Below are positions 1 through 7,638 of a stretch of DNA of 45,063 bases, piece by piece (the stretch's first letter is position 1; the number at the start of each line of letters is the position of its first letter). The notes under the pieces are model-generated. The model did not search any database. It was not told where the DNA came from and was given only the letters and a program-made list of their open reading frames with translations. Both the position numbers and the translations under genes were made by a program. The DNA comes from CAYNTG01 sp964400105 (GTDB taxonomy: Bacteria > UBP14 > UBA6098), in NCBI GenBank assembly GCA_964400105.1, contig CAYNTG010000011.1, positions 1 through 45,063 on the forward strand, written 5' to 3'.

Positions 1-13
1 TATCTGAAATGAC

Positions 14-93
14 CGTAGGGGCGGGCCTATGTGCCCTCCCGTCATTCGGGAGCACACGCCCGTGGGGTTTCCTTCGGTCACAGGTTCCCCTAC
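14..93. repeat. GTAG...CTAC-ended palindromic repeat, copy 1
   Basis: The element begins GTAGGGG and ends CCCCTAC, so the two ends are 7-base inverted repeats. Its left half carries the core GGGCCTATGTGCCCTCCCG. Copies with the same ends and left half lie at 419-509 and 32075-32152, and a left half alone lies at 31667-31694. The interior differs between copies. No transposase is visible, so this looks like a small non-autonomous repeat. The function is unknown. Confidence 0.75.
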
Positions 94-144
94 TTTCGAT
101 GATCGTTGGGCGCTTGCCGTCGAATCGACACGGGTTCGAGGAAT

Positions 145-176
145 AAAAAACGGACGACCACGGCGGTCGCCCGTTT
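145..176 (-). terminator. Intrinsic terminator for the minus-strand remnant
   Basis: AAACGG (148-153) and CGACC (155-159) pair with GGTCG/CCGTTT (165-176), with one mismatch and a five-base loop. Read on the minus strand the stem is followed by six T (150-145). It lies 31 bases past the stop of the GyrI-like remnant and would terminate that gene. A close relative of this hairpin occurs at 38775-38805. Confidence 0.7.
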
Positions 177-206
177 CTCATTGGAATTGCCTCTTAACAG
201 GGTCGA

Positions 207-407
207 TTACAGCGGGCGAACCGGCTCGCAGATATCGACAACATGCTTGCCCTCCGGATGCTCCTCCGGATCGTTCAGATAAAGCTCGTAGCATAGCCTA
301 TCGTCGGGCTGATAGCCGCTTTCGGGGAGCCATTCGCCCACCAGCTTGTTCCACGCCGCCGTGTATTTCCCGTCGTTGCTAAGTTGTTGACCGATATTGC
401 TTTTCGA
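207..407 (-). pseudogene. C-terminal remnant of a GyrI-like (effector-binding) domain protein
   Basis: The minus strand is open from 407 to a TAA at 209-207 (66 codons) but has no start codon; an in-frame TAA lies at 410-408. The translation contains AAWNKLVGEWLPESGYQP, then CYELYLND, HPEGKHVVDI and a C-terminal EPVRPL. This is the characteristic end of the GyrI-like small-molecule-binding domain found in AraC-family regulators and stand-alone SbmC-type proteins. A full domain is about 150 residues, so more than half is missing. The break lies about 10 bases from the repeat at 419-509, which suggests that the repeat insertion or an associated deletion destroyed the gene. A terminator follows at 176-145, as expected for a once-functional gene end. 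The family call is from recalled motif pattern. Confidence 0.6.
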
Positions 408-418
408 TTATGCCACCC

Positions 419-509
419 GTAGGGGAGGGCCTGTGCAGCCCTCCCATCGTCGAAAGAGCGGGAACATATCCGTAGGATTTCCCTGTGGTCAACGGGGGTG
501 CGCCCCTAC
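419..509. repeat. GTAG...CTAC-ended palindromic repeat, copy 2
   Basis: It starts GTAGGGGAGGG and ends CCCCTAC, with the left-half core CCTGTGCAGCCCTCCC. It is longer than copies 1 and 3 (91 versus 80 and 78 bases) and carries an extra inverted pair, ATCCGTAGG (468-476) with CCTACGGAT (505-513). It sits between the truncated GyrI-like remnant and the 3' end of citrate synthase, both on the minus strand, so its hairpins may also act as the citrate synthase transcript end. Confidence 0.75.
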
Positions 510-554
510 GGATTTTCACGAAACCACTATACCCTATATACCCAAGACCCGCTT

Positions 555-1856
555 TTACTTGATTCCAACCTCTTTTTCGAGCATATCCGTGGTCACCGAT
601 TTCGGTCTTTCTATCGAATAACCGAGCGCCCTGTCCCAAACGATATTCGCCAGCACGCCCATCGAGCGGCCGATACCGAATAGAACGGTATAGAAATCGT
701 ATTCTTTAACGCCGTAATGCCATTGAATAACACCGGAATGCGCATCGACATTCGGCCATGGATTCTTCGCTTTGCCGTGCTTCTCGAGAATCGGCGGGAC
801 GATCTCGTAAAGCTGGCTGACGACCTTGAAAAGCTCGTCGTTCGGCAGATGTTTCTGGCAGAATTCGCGCTGTGCGGTGTAACGCGGATCTGTTTTACGC
901 AGCACGGCGTGGCCGTAACCAGGAATAACGAATCCGGCCTTGAGTGTCGTCCAACAGAACTCCTCCATCTCCTCCTTGGTCGGAACACCGCCAAAACGCT
1001 TATACATATCCTGAATCCAGCGGAGAACCTCCTGGTTCGCCAGTCCGTGAAGCGGGCCAGCGAGGCCGCAAAGCCCTGCCGTGAGCGAATAATAGGCATC
1101 GGACAGCGCCGAGGCGACGAGGTGCGTGGTGTGTGCGCTGACATTGCCGCTTTCGTGGTCGGAATGGAGGATGAAATAGAGGCGCATCACCTCGTCGTAT
1201 GGCTCGGGGATGCCCATCATGTGGGCGAAGTTTGCACCGAGGTCCATCGTCGGGTGCGGTTCGATGGGGATGTCGTTTTTATACTTCATCCGATAGATAT
1301 AGGCCGCGATTACCGGCAGCCGCGCGAAGATGTTCATCGCATCCTCGTGCATATATTCCCAGCGCTCGCTTTTCGGCACGCCTTTGTAGATGCACTTGAG
1401 GAATTCCGATTCGCGCTGCATCGCGAGAACGACGGTGGTGAACATGGCCATCGGGTGAGAGTCGCGCGGAAGGGCACGAAGGATGTCGTAAACATATTGC
1501 GGAACCCCCCTTCGAGCGTTGAATTCCTGGATGAGGGACTCGGTCTCTTTGGCGGTGGGAATTTCGCCCGTCAACAAAAACCACAGATGAGCCTCGACGT
1601 ATGGCATCTCTTTGCCCGGAGGTTTTGGCAAGGCTTCCAGCGTCTCGGGGATCGTCTTGCCCCGGAAACGGATTCCCTCGTATGGATCGAGGTAGGAGAT
1701 GTCGGTTACCAGAGACTTGACCCCTCTCATGCCTCCGATGACCTGTCTTACCGTAACTTGATCGATAACTTGATTCCCGTATTCCTTCACCAATCTTCTT
1801 ATTCGGGGACGCTGCTCCTCGATCTTCTGTGCGAGTTTTTCCTTTAGTGTGATCAT
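555..1856 (-). CDS. gltA: Citrate synthase (eukaryotic-type, type I-like)
   Basis: Condenses oxaloacetate and acetyl-CoA to citrate at the entry to the TCA cycle, in the cytoplasm. The 433-residue protein resembles the mitochondrial/large-dimer branch rather than the shorter bacterial enzymes. The three catalytic residues are visible: His270 in GPLHGLANQEVL, His316 in PGYGHAVLRKTDPR and Asp371 in NVDAHSG. Each is offset by four from His274, His320 and Asp375 of the pig heart enzyme, so the spacing is fully conserved. The ATG at 1856 is preceded by AAGGAG six bases upstream, which fixes the start. It stands alone on the minus strand, with no other TCA gene in view. The 3' side runs into repeat copy 2. 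A 376-codon open frame antisense to it is a shadow. A Re-type or 2-methylcitrate synthase is less likely because of the mitochondrial-like length and spacing. Confidence 0.95.
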   Translation of the reverse strand: MITLKEKLAQKIEEQRPRIRRLVKEYGNQVIDQVTVRQVIGGMRGVKSLVTDISYLDPYEGIRFRGKTIPETLEALPKPPGKEMPYVEAHLWFLLTGEIPTAKETESLIQEFNARRGVPQYVYDILRALPRDSHPMAMFTTVVLAMQRESEFLKCIYKGVPKSERWEYMHEDAMNIFARLPVIAAYIYRMKYKNDIPIEPHPTMDLGANFAHMMGIPEPYDEVMRLYFILHSDHESGNVSAHTTHLVASALSDAYYSLTAGLCGLAGPLHGLANQEVLRWIQDMYKRFGGVPTKEEMEEFCWTTLKAGFVIPGYGHAVLRKTDPRYTAQREFCQKHLPNDELFKVVSQLYEIVPPILEKHGKAKNPWPNVDAHSGVIQWHYGVKEYDFYTVLFGIGRSMGVLANIVWDRALGYSIERPKSVTTDMLEKEVGIK

Positions 1857-2055
1857 GCTTCTCCTTTTTTTTATGGAATCGTGTTTTCATTTCAACAAGA
1901 AGAATAAACCAATAATAATGAAAGATGCAAGATAAAATTTAATTTTTTTCGGCGATGATTTTTTGCCACTCAAAATACATGCAAATTTATCCGTTAAAGT
2001 TGAGATAAAATACATAGGTAAAAGGTAATGGTGGAAGGTAGATAGGTAATAGGGG
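1857..2055. other. AT-rich intergenic region upstream of citrate synthase
   Basis: This stretch holds the ribosome binding site and presumably the promoter of citrate synthase. I see no coding sequence. Bases 2016-2050 are a purine-rich imperfect tandem pattern built from GGTA/GGTAAT units, ending at the hairpin at 2056. The region continues past the gap to groES; bases 2179-2311 hold nothing I recognise before the groES promoter. Confidence 0.5.
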
Positions 2056-2078
2056 GGCGCGGGAACGCGCCATTTTTT
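2056..2078 (+). terminator. Short GC hairpin with T-run at the gap edge
   Basis: GGCGCG (2056-2061), loop GGAA, CGCGCC (2066-2071), then A and six T (2073-2078). It has the form of a plus-strand intrinsic terminator, but no plus-strand gene precedes it. It ends exactly where the N run starts, so it may be the end of a repeated element that broke the assembly. Confidence 0.5.
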
Positions 2079-2178
2079 NNNNNNNNNNNNNNNNNNNNNN
2101 NNNNNNNNNNNNNNNNNNNNNNNNNNNNNNNNNNNNNNNNNNNNNNNNNNNNNNNNNNNNNNNNNNNNNNNNNNNNNN
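2079..2178. other. Assembly gap (100 N)
   Basis: Exactly 100 N, the conventional placeholder for a scaffold join of unknown length. Adjacency of citrate synthase and groES across it is not proven by sequence, and genes could be missing here. Confidence 0.95.
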
Positions 2179-2311
2179 GGCATAGATTTCCGCCAACGGA
2201 AGCGAATCGGCGAATGCGGTTGTGTAAATTTGCCGTTCGTAGGACAAAAGCCGTCTGTCTATGTCAAAACGAAGCAAATTTATCGACATATCGGGATTTT
2301 TTTTAAAATCC

Positions 2312-2337
2312 TTGACTTAAAAACTTCCGTGCATAAT
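2312..2337 (+). promoter_or_regulatory. Probable sigma-70-type promoter of groESL
   Basis: TTGACT (2312-2317) and CATAAT (2332-2337) lie just upstream of CIRCE. The spacer is 14 bases, shorter than the usual 16-18; shifting the -10 to TAATTT (2334-2339) gives 16. Its place directly before the operator fits a repressible heat-shock promoter. Confidence 0.55.
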
Positions 2338-2349
2338 TTGCTCTCTTAT

Positions 2350-2376
2350 TTGGCACTCTAATTGTTAGAGTGCTAA
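2350..2376 (+). promoter_or_regulatory. CIRCE operator (HrcA binding site)
   Basis: TTGGCACTC (2350-2358), nine bases, GAGTGCTAA (2368-2376). This matches the CIRCE consensus TTAGCACTC-N9-GAGTGCTAA except for one base in the left arm. It overlaps the expected transcript start and 5' leader of groES, where HrcA binding would block transcription. The HrcA gene itself is at 4446. I see no second CIRCE in the window. Confidence 0.93.
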
Positions 2377-2420
2377 GGATGCTTGAAAAACCATTTAACC
2401 AAAATATTCAAGGAGGACAA

Positions 2421-2708
2421 ATGAACGTAAAACCACTCGCAGATCGTGTTTTGGTCAAACCGATCGAGAAGGACAAGACTGCACGCGGCGGGATTATTAT
2501 CCCCGATACCGCCAAGGAAAGACCCCAGGAGGGCAAGATCATTGCAATCGGTGAGGGAAGAATTTCCGATAGCGGAGAGCTTATCGCCCCCAAGATCGAG
2601 GTCGGCCAAAAGGTGCTCTACGGTAAATATGCAGGCACCGAAATCACGGTCGATGGCGAAGATTACCTTATAATGCAAGAATCCAATATTCTTGCGATAA
2701 TTCAGTAG
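2421..2708 (+). CDS. groES: Co-chaperonin GroES (Hsp10)
   Basis: Forms the heptameric lid that closes the GroEL folding chamber in the cytoplasm. The 95-residue product has the family length and the opening MNVKPLADRVLVKP, the region around RGGIIIPDTAKE (mobile loop and its edge), and the late motif VLYGKYAGTEI. The ATG at 2421 is chosen because AGGAGG (2411-2416) lies four bases upstream; an in-frame ATG at 2370 would lie inside the CIRCE operator and add 17 residues unlike the family. It is followed 19 bases later by groEL. Regulation is by the CIRCE site at 2350-2376 and HrcA. Confidence 0.97.
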   Translation: MNVKPLADRVLVKPIEKDKTARGGIIIPDTAKERPQEGKIIAIGEGRISDSGELIAPKIEVGQKVLYGKYAGTEITVDGEDYLIMQESNILAIIQ

Positions 2709-2727
2709 TCAGATAGGAGGATAAATC

Positions 2728-4359
2728 ATGGCTAAACAGTTGAAATATTCAGAAAACGCACGCGAGCTTCTGAAAATCGGTGTCAGCAAACTCGCACGCG
2801 CCGTCAAGGTTACGCTCGGGCCGAAAGGTCGCAACGTTGTGCTCGATAAAAAATGGGGCGGACCCACAATCACAAAGGACGGCGTTACCGTCGCAAAGGA
2901 GATCGATCTGGAGGACCCGTTTGAGAATATGGGCGCACAGCTCGTGAAAGAGGTCGCTTCCAAGACCAGCGATGTCGCCGGCGATGGAACAACGACGGCG
3001 ACCGTTCTCGCCGAGGCTATTTTCATGGAGGGGATCAAGAATGTCACAGCCGGTGTCAATCCGATGGCGCTCCAAAGAGGACTCGAAGCGGCTTGCCTTC
3101 ACGTTATCGAAAAACTCAAAGATATCTCGGTGCCGGTCAAAGGCTCCGAGGAGATCGCACAGGTCGGTGCCATTTCGGCAAATAACGACCGCGTAATCGG
3201 CGATCTTATCGCCGAAGCGATGGATAAGGTCGGGAAAGACGGCGTTATCACGGTCGAGGAGGCCAAGGGCACCGAGACGACACTCGAAACGGTCGAGGGA
3301 ATGCAGTTCGACCGCGGTTATCTCTCGCCATATTTCGTCACCGATCCCGAGGCGATGGAAACCTCTTTCGAGGACGCATTTATCCTTATCCACGACAAGA
3401 AAATCTCTAATATGAAGGACATGCTTCCGCTATTGGAGAAGGTTGCGCAGAAGGGAAGTCCACTGGTCATTATCGCAGAGGACATCGAGGGCGAGGCCCT
3501 CGCGATGCTCGTCGTGAATAAGCTTCGCGGCGTCGTTCGTTGCGCCGCAGTAAAGGCTCCGGGATACGGCGACCGCCGTAAGGCGATGCTTCAGGATATC
3601 GCAATCCTCACAGGTGGCAAGGTCATCTCCGAAGAACTCGGATTCAAGCTCGAAAATACCCGCGTCGAGGACCTCGGAAAAGCCAAAAGGATTACAATCG
3701 ATAAGGATAACACAACGATCGTCGAGGGTGGTGGCGAGACGAAGGAAATCCAGGGCAGGATCAAAGAGATCAAGGCTGCTATCGATAAATCGACTTCGGA
3801 TTACGACAGCGAAAAGCTTCAGGAACGCCTCGCAAAACTCGCGGGCGGCGTTGCCGTTATCAAGGTAGGTGCCGCGACCGAGACAGGAATGAAGGAGAAA
3901 AAGGCCCGTGTCGAGGACGCGCTTCACGCGACGCGCGCAGCGGTCGAAGAGGGAATCGTTCCGGGTGGCGGAGTCACGCTTATCCGCTGCCTTCCCGCGC
4001 TCGATGAACTCGATTTCGAAGGCGATTCCGCCGTTGCGATTCGTATCCTCAAGAAGGCTCTCGAGGAACCGGCTCGCATGATCGCGGAAAACGCTGGCCG
4101 CGATGGCGGCGTGATCGTCAATGCAATCAAGGAAGGCGACGGCGCTTATGGATTCAACGCCAACAAGGACGAGTTCGAGGATCTCTTTGCAGCAGGCGTT
4201 ATCGATCCGACCAAGGTTGTCCGGACAGCATTATTGAATGCCGTCTCCATCTCTTCGTTGCTTCTTACGACGGAATGCCTCGTAACGGATATCCCCGAAG
4301 AGGAAAAACCGGCTGCACCGCAGATGCCCGGTGGTGGTGGAATGGGAGGAATGTATTAA
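2728..4359 (+). CDS. groEL: Chaperonin GroEL (Hsp60)
   Basis: Double-ring ATP-driven folding chamber that works with GroES. The 543 residues match the usual length. The nucleotide-binding loop AGDGTTTATVL (Asp86) is present, as are the family strings KVTLGPKGRNVVLDK, SANND, APGYGDRRK and GIVPGGG. The C-terminus is a Gly/Met-rich tail, MPGGGGMGGMY, as in classical GroEL. AGGAGG at 2715-2720 precedes the ATG by seven bases. It is cotranscribed with groES and ends at a strong hairpin terminator at 4402. No second groEL copy is seen. The call is secure. Confidence 0.98.
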   Translation: MAKQLKYSENARELLKIGVSKLARAVKVTLGPKGRNVVLDKKWGGPTITKDGVTVAKEIDLEDPFENMGAQLVKEVASKTSDVAGDGTTTATVLAEAIFMEGIKNVTAGVNPMALQRGLEAACLHVIEKLKDISVPVKGSEEIAQVGAISANNDRVIGDLIAEAMDKVGKDGVITVEEAKGTETTLETVEGMQFDRGYLSPYFVTDPEAMETSFEDAFILIHDKKISNMKDMLPLLEKVAQKGSPLVIIAEDIEGEALAMLVVNKLRGVVRCAAVKAPGYGDRRKAMLQDIAILTGGKVISEELGFKLENTRVEDLGKAKRITIDKDNTTIVEGGGETKEIQGRIKEIKAAIDKSTSDYDSEKLQERLAKLAGGVAVIKVGAATETGMKEKKARVEDALHATRAAVEEGIVPGGGVTLIRCLPALDELDFEGDSAVAIRILKKALEEPARMIAENAGRDGGVIVNAIKEGDGAYGFNANKDEFEDLFAAGVIDPTKVVRTALLNAVSISSLLLTTECLVTDIPEEEKPAAPQMPGGGGMGGMY

Positions 4360-4401
4360 TCAGGGAACGAAGAAACGTTCAAGATGATACACAATATGGA
4401 C

Positions 4402-4436
4402 ATGGGGGGGCATTTGCCCCCCCATATCCCTTTTTT
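4402..4436 (+). terminator. Intrinsic terminator between groEL and hrcA
   Basis: An 11-base perfect stem, ATGGGGGGGCA (4402-4412) with TGCCCCCCCAT (4415-4425), is followed by six T at 4431-4436. The T-run starts five bases beyond the stem, so termination may be incomplete. The hrcA ATG is only ten bases further on, so some hrcA message may come from readthrough of the CIRCE promoter. Confidence 0.8.
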
Positions 4437-4445
4437 CAATAGCAG

Positions 4446-5456
4446 ATGATAGAACTTTCCAAAAGAGAATCCGAGATATTTAAAGCGCTCGTCGAGATTT
4501 ACTGCGAGACGGCGCGACCGGTCGGAAGCAGGACAATTTCCGAAAAACTCAATATCTCTTTTTCTCCGGCATCGGTTCGGAGTATCCTTGCTTCTCTCGA
4601 AGAGAAGGGTTTTTTGGAAAAACCACATACCAGCGCCGGAAGGGTTCCCACCGTCGAGGGGTATCGGTTTTATGTTGCGAGATTGATGTGTCCGGCAAGG
4701 CTCGATTTGGAGGAAAAAGCGGAGATAGAAAGCGCGATCGTGTGCGTTCGTTCGGATACATACGAGCTTCTCGAAGGCGTCTCGAAAGCGATTTCGAGAT
4801 TGAGCAAACAGCTCGGTATCATCGTTGAGCCGTTCGGCGAGGAGCTGATCCTTTTTCGGGTGAATTGTATTCCAATCTCGAGAACGACGGTTTTCATCGT
4901 CGTTTCCACAACGAGCGGAATGGTGCGAAGCGTTCCACTCGAGTTCCCGCGCGAGATCGATTATAGAAGGTTATATGCGGTTTTGGATCTTATAAACGAG
5001 CGACTCGGTGGCCGGACACTCGGCGAGATCACGGCGAACATCGAGCGTCGTTTTGCGGATGTTGTCAATATTCGAGAGGTGTTTTTGATGCGTTTTATTA
5101 ATTCAGCAGAGGACATCTTCCATTTTGACTGCGATGAATCGTTGCATTATTATGGCACGAGCCAACTTCTCGAAAAACCAGAATTTCAACGATCGAGCGA
5201 TCTTAGAAAGATTGTTTTGCTTCTCGAAGACAAAACGAACCTTACGCGACTGCTCGCCATCTCGTCGAATATCGGCTCATTCGAGATTCGGGTCGGAGGG
5301 CCTATCGAGGATATATCGGTGGCGAAGTGCTCATATAACACAAAAAACAGTGTCGGAACGATCGGGATCGTAGGTCCTCTCAGGATGGACTATGGCAAGG
5401 TAGTAAGCGTTTTGACTTTTGCAAGTTCGCTGCTTTCAGCGTCATTCAGAAAATAG
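4446..5456 (+). CDS. hrcA: Heat-inducible transcription repressor HrcA
   Basis: Binds CIRCE and represses groESL; its activity is thought to depend on GroEL. The 336-residue length is typical. The N-terminal winged-helix region (about residues 1-75) contains RESEIFKALVEIY, GSRTISEKL, SPASVRSILASLEEKGFL and the family signature KPHTSAGRVPTVEGYRFYV. The C-terminal GAF-like half carries IGSFEIRVGGPI and GTIGIVGPLRMDYGKVV. The target operator sits upstream at 2350. No CIRCE or obvious promoter lies in the 86 bases before hrcA, so expression probably comes through the groEL terminator or from a promoter inside groEL. grpE follows after 17 bases and dnaJ overlaps grpE, giving the classic hrcA-grpE-dnaJ order without dnaK. 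Confidence 0.95.
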   Translation: MIELSKRESEIFKALVEIYCETARPVGSRTISEKLNISFSPASVRSILASLEEKGFLEKPHTSAGRVPTVEGYRFYVARLMCPARLDLEEKAEIESAIVCVRSDTYELLEGVSKAISRLSKQLGIIVEPFGEELILFRVNCIPISRTTVFIVVSTTSGMVRSVPLEFPREIDYRRLYAVLDLINERLGGRTLGEITANIERRFADVVNIREVFLMRFINSAEDIFHFDCDESLHYYGTSQLLEKPEFQRSSDLRKIVLLLEDKTNLTRLLAISSNIGSFEIRVGGPIEDISVAKCSYNTKNSVGTIGIVGPLRMDYGKVVSVLTFASSLLSASFRK

Positions 5457-5473
5457 ATGGAGGTTTAGAGATA

Positions 5474-6046
5474 GTGATCGATAAAAAGAAAACAAAGCAT
5501 CGAGATGAAAATTTAAGGAACGAGGCTACTGAGAAGGTCGTCGAAGAACTGCGCGCACGGATCGAAGAGCTGAACACCGTGAAAGAGCGGCTCGACGATT
5601 CCTATCTTCGGCTTGCTGCAGAGTATGACAATTACAAAAAAAGGCAAACCAAGAATTTCGGTGAGATGGTCTCTGCGGCGCGCGATACCATTATATTGAA
5701 GGTGCTCGATATTCTCGATAACTTCGAGCGCGTATTGGAATCATCGGAAGAACCTCCGTCTGTCGAATCGATTGTCGAGGGGGTAAATTTGATCCACAAA
5801 CAATTCCATGACATGCTCGTCTCGGAGAATATCGTATCGGTGTGCGAGGTAGGCGACCGATTCGATCCATCGATCCACGAGGCGATAGCGCTTGTTCCAT
5901 CGGACGAGGATGAAAACAGAGTCGTCGATCTAATGCAAAAGGGCTATCGATGCGGCGATAGGCTTATAAGACCGGCGCGGGTTCTGGTCTCCGGCCCGAG
6001 AGACGATGAGGAGAACCTCGGAAATAACGTGGAAGATAATAAGTGA
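5474..6046 (+). CDS. grpE: Nucleotide exchange factor GrpE
   Basis: Releases ADP from DnaK. The 190-residue product has the charged coiled-coil N-terminus (about 10-55, RNEATEKVVEELRARIEEL), then LAAEYDNYKKRQ, ILDNFERVLE, GVNLIHKQF and the beta-domain signature DRFDPSIHEAIALVPS. The GTG at 5474 is chosen because GGAGG lies at 5459-5463 with ten bases of spacing and no ATG fits better. Its stop overlaps the dnaJ start (GTGA, 6043-6046), so the two are translationally coupled. The partner dnaK is not in this window. Confidence 0.93.
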   Translation: MIDKKKTKHRDENLRNEATEKVVEELRARIEELNTVKERLDDSYLRLAAEYDNYKKRQTKNFGEMVSAARDTIILKVLDILDNFERVLESSEEPPSVESIVEGVNLIHKQFHDMLVSENIVSVCEVGDRFDPSIHEAIALVPSDEDENRVVDLMQKGYRCGDRLIRPARVLVSGPRDDEENLGNNVEDNK

Positions 6047-7197
6047 AAAATCCATACGAGATACTCGGCGTTCAAAGGAACGCTTCCGCCGAGGAGATTA
6101 AGAAGGCATACCGTAAGCGTGCCAAAGAATGCCACCCCGACGCAAATCCCGACAATCCGGATGCGGAAAATCATTTTAAGGAGCTATCCGAAGCGTATGC
6201 CGTTCTTTCCAATCCACAGAAACGGCAGCAATTCGATACCTTCGGTGCTACCGGGCGAACCGCCGACCCGTTTGCGGGAATGGGGGGATTCGATATATCC
6301 GATGCGTTGAGGATGTTTATGGAAGCATTTAGAGGGGGTGGAGGCGATCAGTTCGGCGGAGGATTTTTCGGTGGTGCGACGCGTTCGAGAGGTCAATCGC
6401 GTGCGAGGAAGGGGAGAGACCTCCGTGTAAAAATAGAGGTGACTCTCGATGAAATTCTCAACGGCGCTGAAAAGAAGCTAAATTATGCCCGGAGAACCGT
6501 TTGCAAGGAATGTGGCGGAAGTGGCGTCGCGCCGGGTGCAATGGAAACGACATGTCCAACATGTCGCGGCACCGGTCAAATGCGCACGGTCCGATCTACG
6601 ATGCTCGGTTCCATCTCGACAATAATTACATGCCCGGATTGCGGCGGCACCGGATCGAAAGTCGATGCTTATTGCAAAAAATGTTCCGGCGAAGGGCGAC
6701 TCGATGGGCATGAACAGATAGAGATTTCAGTGCCACGGGGAGTTTCCGATGGAAACTACATCATTATCGAGGGCAAGGGAAATGCCGGTATTGCCGGAGG
6801 GCCGCCCGGCGATCTGGCTGTCTTTTTCGAGGAGATTCCACACGAGCGTTTCAATCGACGCGGAAACGATCTATATTATCGGTTTCCGATGCGCTTTTCG
6901 CAGGTCGCGCTCGGAGACGAGATCGAGGTCCCGACGCTGGACGGCACGACGAAGAAACTGAAAATCCCCGCCGGAACGCAGTTCGGAAAGACCTTTAAAA
7001 TAAAGGGATACGGTTTACCGAAAGTCCAATCGAAATCGCGCGGAGATCTTATAGTTAGCGCATTTATCACGACCCCAACGAGGCTTTCGAAAAGGGAGAA
7101 AGAGATTTATCGAATGCTCGACAAGGCGAGCGACGGGAAACAGGCAGAAACGCAAAATGAGGATATTCTGGAGCGGTTTAAGGATATTTTGACCTGA
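6043..7197 (+). CDS. dnaJ: Chaperone protein DnaJ (Hsp40)
   Basis: Delivers clients to DnaK and stimulates its ATPase. All domains of a type A Hsp40 are present in order in 384 residues: J domain (1-66) with HPD at 31-33; a Gly/Phe-rich linker (about 75-115); four zinc-finger repeats, CKECGGSG, CPTCRGTG, CPDCGGTG and CKKCSGEG (Cys154/157, 171/174, 197/200, 211/214); and the C-terminal substrate domains containing DLAVFFEEIPHERFNRRGND. The start is GTG at 6043, overlapping the grpE stop by four bases. A small membrane protein starts one base after the stop, which extends the operon. Confidence 0.97.
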   Translation: MKNPYEILGVQRNASAEEIKKAYRKRAKECHPDANPDNPDAENHFKELSEAYAVLSNPQKRQQFDTFGATGRTADPFAGMGGFDISDALRMFMEAFRGGGGDQFGGGFFGGATRSRGQSRARKGRDLRVKIEVTLDEILNGAEKKLNYARRTVCKECGGSGVAPGAMETTCPTCRGTGQMRTVRSTMLGSISTIITCPDCGGTGSKVDAYCKKCSGEGRLDGHEQIEISVPRGVSDGNYIIIEGKGNAGIAGGPPGDLAVFFEEIPHERFNRRGNDLYYRFPMRFSQVALGDEIEVPTLDGTTKKLKIPAGTQFGKTFKIKGYGLPKVQSKSRGDLIVSAFITTPTRLSKREKEIYRMLDKASDGKQAETQNEDILERFKDILT

Positions 7198-7198
7198 A

Positions 7199-7570
7199 AT
7201 GGCAGGAACGAAACGCAAGATAAGGGTATATTGGATTCAGTTTATCATCGCGGCGATATGGGTCGGCGTGATCGAGGTGCTGATCGGCAGTAAGCTATCG
7301 ACCGATGTCCGGCGATTCGTCGTCGATATCCTCGTTATCCTAACGGGTATTTTGGCGTTCGAGCCGGTCGGTAAGCATATTTTAAAATACCTATTAATCT
7401 GCACCGGTGCATCTCTTCTTATCCAAGTATTACGGAAGATCGGCAATTGGTATATCTCTGCAGGCCCCGGATTCTGGCAGTTTGGCGGGCCTGTGATAGC
7501 ACTTGCCGCAATAACAGTATTACTATATTTTATCGGAGTAATAACACAGAAGGACAAGGTGAAATTCTAA
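7199..7570 (+). CDS. Small integral membrane protein of unknown function
   Basis: The 123-residue protein is strongly hydrophobic, with about four segments: residues 11-28 (IQFIIAAIWVGVIEVLIG), 41-58, 63-80 and 95-115. It has a basic N-terminus and a short charged C-terminus (TQKDKVKF). I do not recognise a family. The ATG lies one base after the dnaJ stop with no evident Shine-Dalgarno of its own, so it is probably translated by coupling to dnaJ. A strong promoter follows at 7604, so this gene is likely the last of the hrcA-grpE-dnaJ transcript. The in-frame hydrophobic pattern and tight linkage argue that it is a real gene. Confidence 0.7.
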   Translation: MAGTKRKIRVYWIQFIIAAIWVGVIEVLIGSKLSTDVRRFVVDILVILTGILAFEPVGKHILKYLLICTGASLLIQVLRKIGNWYISAGPGFWQFGGPVIALAAITVLLYFIGVITQKDKVKF

Positions 7571-7603
7571 AGGAATCGAATTTTGGTTCATTTCAGAATT
7601 GCC

Positions 7604-7631
7604 TTGACTCGAAAAACTTAATAAGTATAAT
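7604..7631 (+). promoter_or_regulatory. Strong sigma-70-type promoter before the DUF177-rpmF-plsX-fab operon
   Basis: TTGACT (7604-7609), 16 bases, TATAAT (7626-7631). The -10 is a perfect consensus and the -35 differs by one base. The expected start point, six to eight bases after the -10, falls on or next to the ATG at 7639, implying a leaderless or near-leaderless message. Confidence 0.8.
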
Positions 7632-7638
7632 GCAAGCT

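Noticed and set aside
121..150. GGGTTCGAGG resembling a tRNA T-arm
   Set aside because: No acceptor, D-arm or anticodon arm can be folded around it; the stretch is a terminator flank.
717..1847. 376-codon plus-strand open frame antisense to citrate synthase
   Set aside because: It mirrors the codon structure of a certain gene on the other strand and has no motif or ribosome binding site.
2370..2420. Upstream in-frame ATG for groES
   Set aside because: It falls within the CIRCE operator and adds 17 non-family residues; 2421 has a strong AGGAGG.
2749..3393. 214-codon minus-strand frame over groEL
   Set aside because: Antisense shadow of groEL with no family match.
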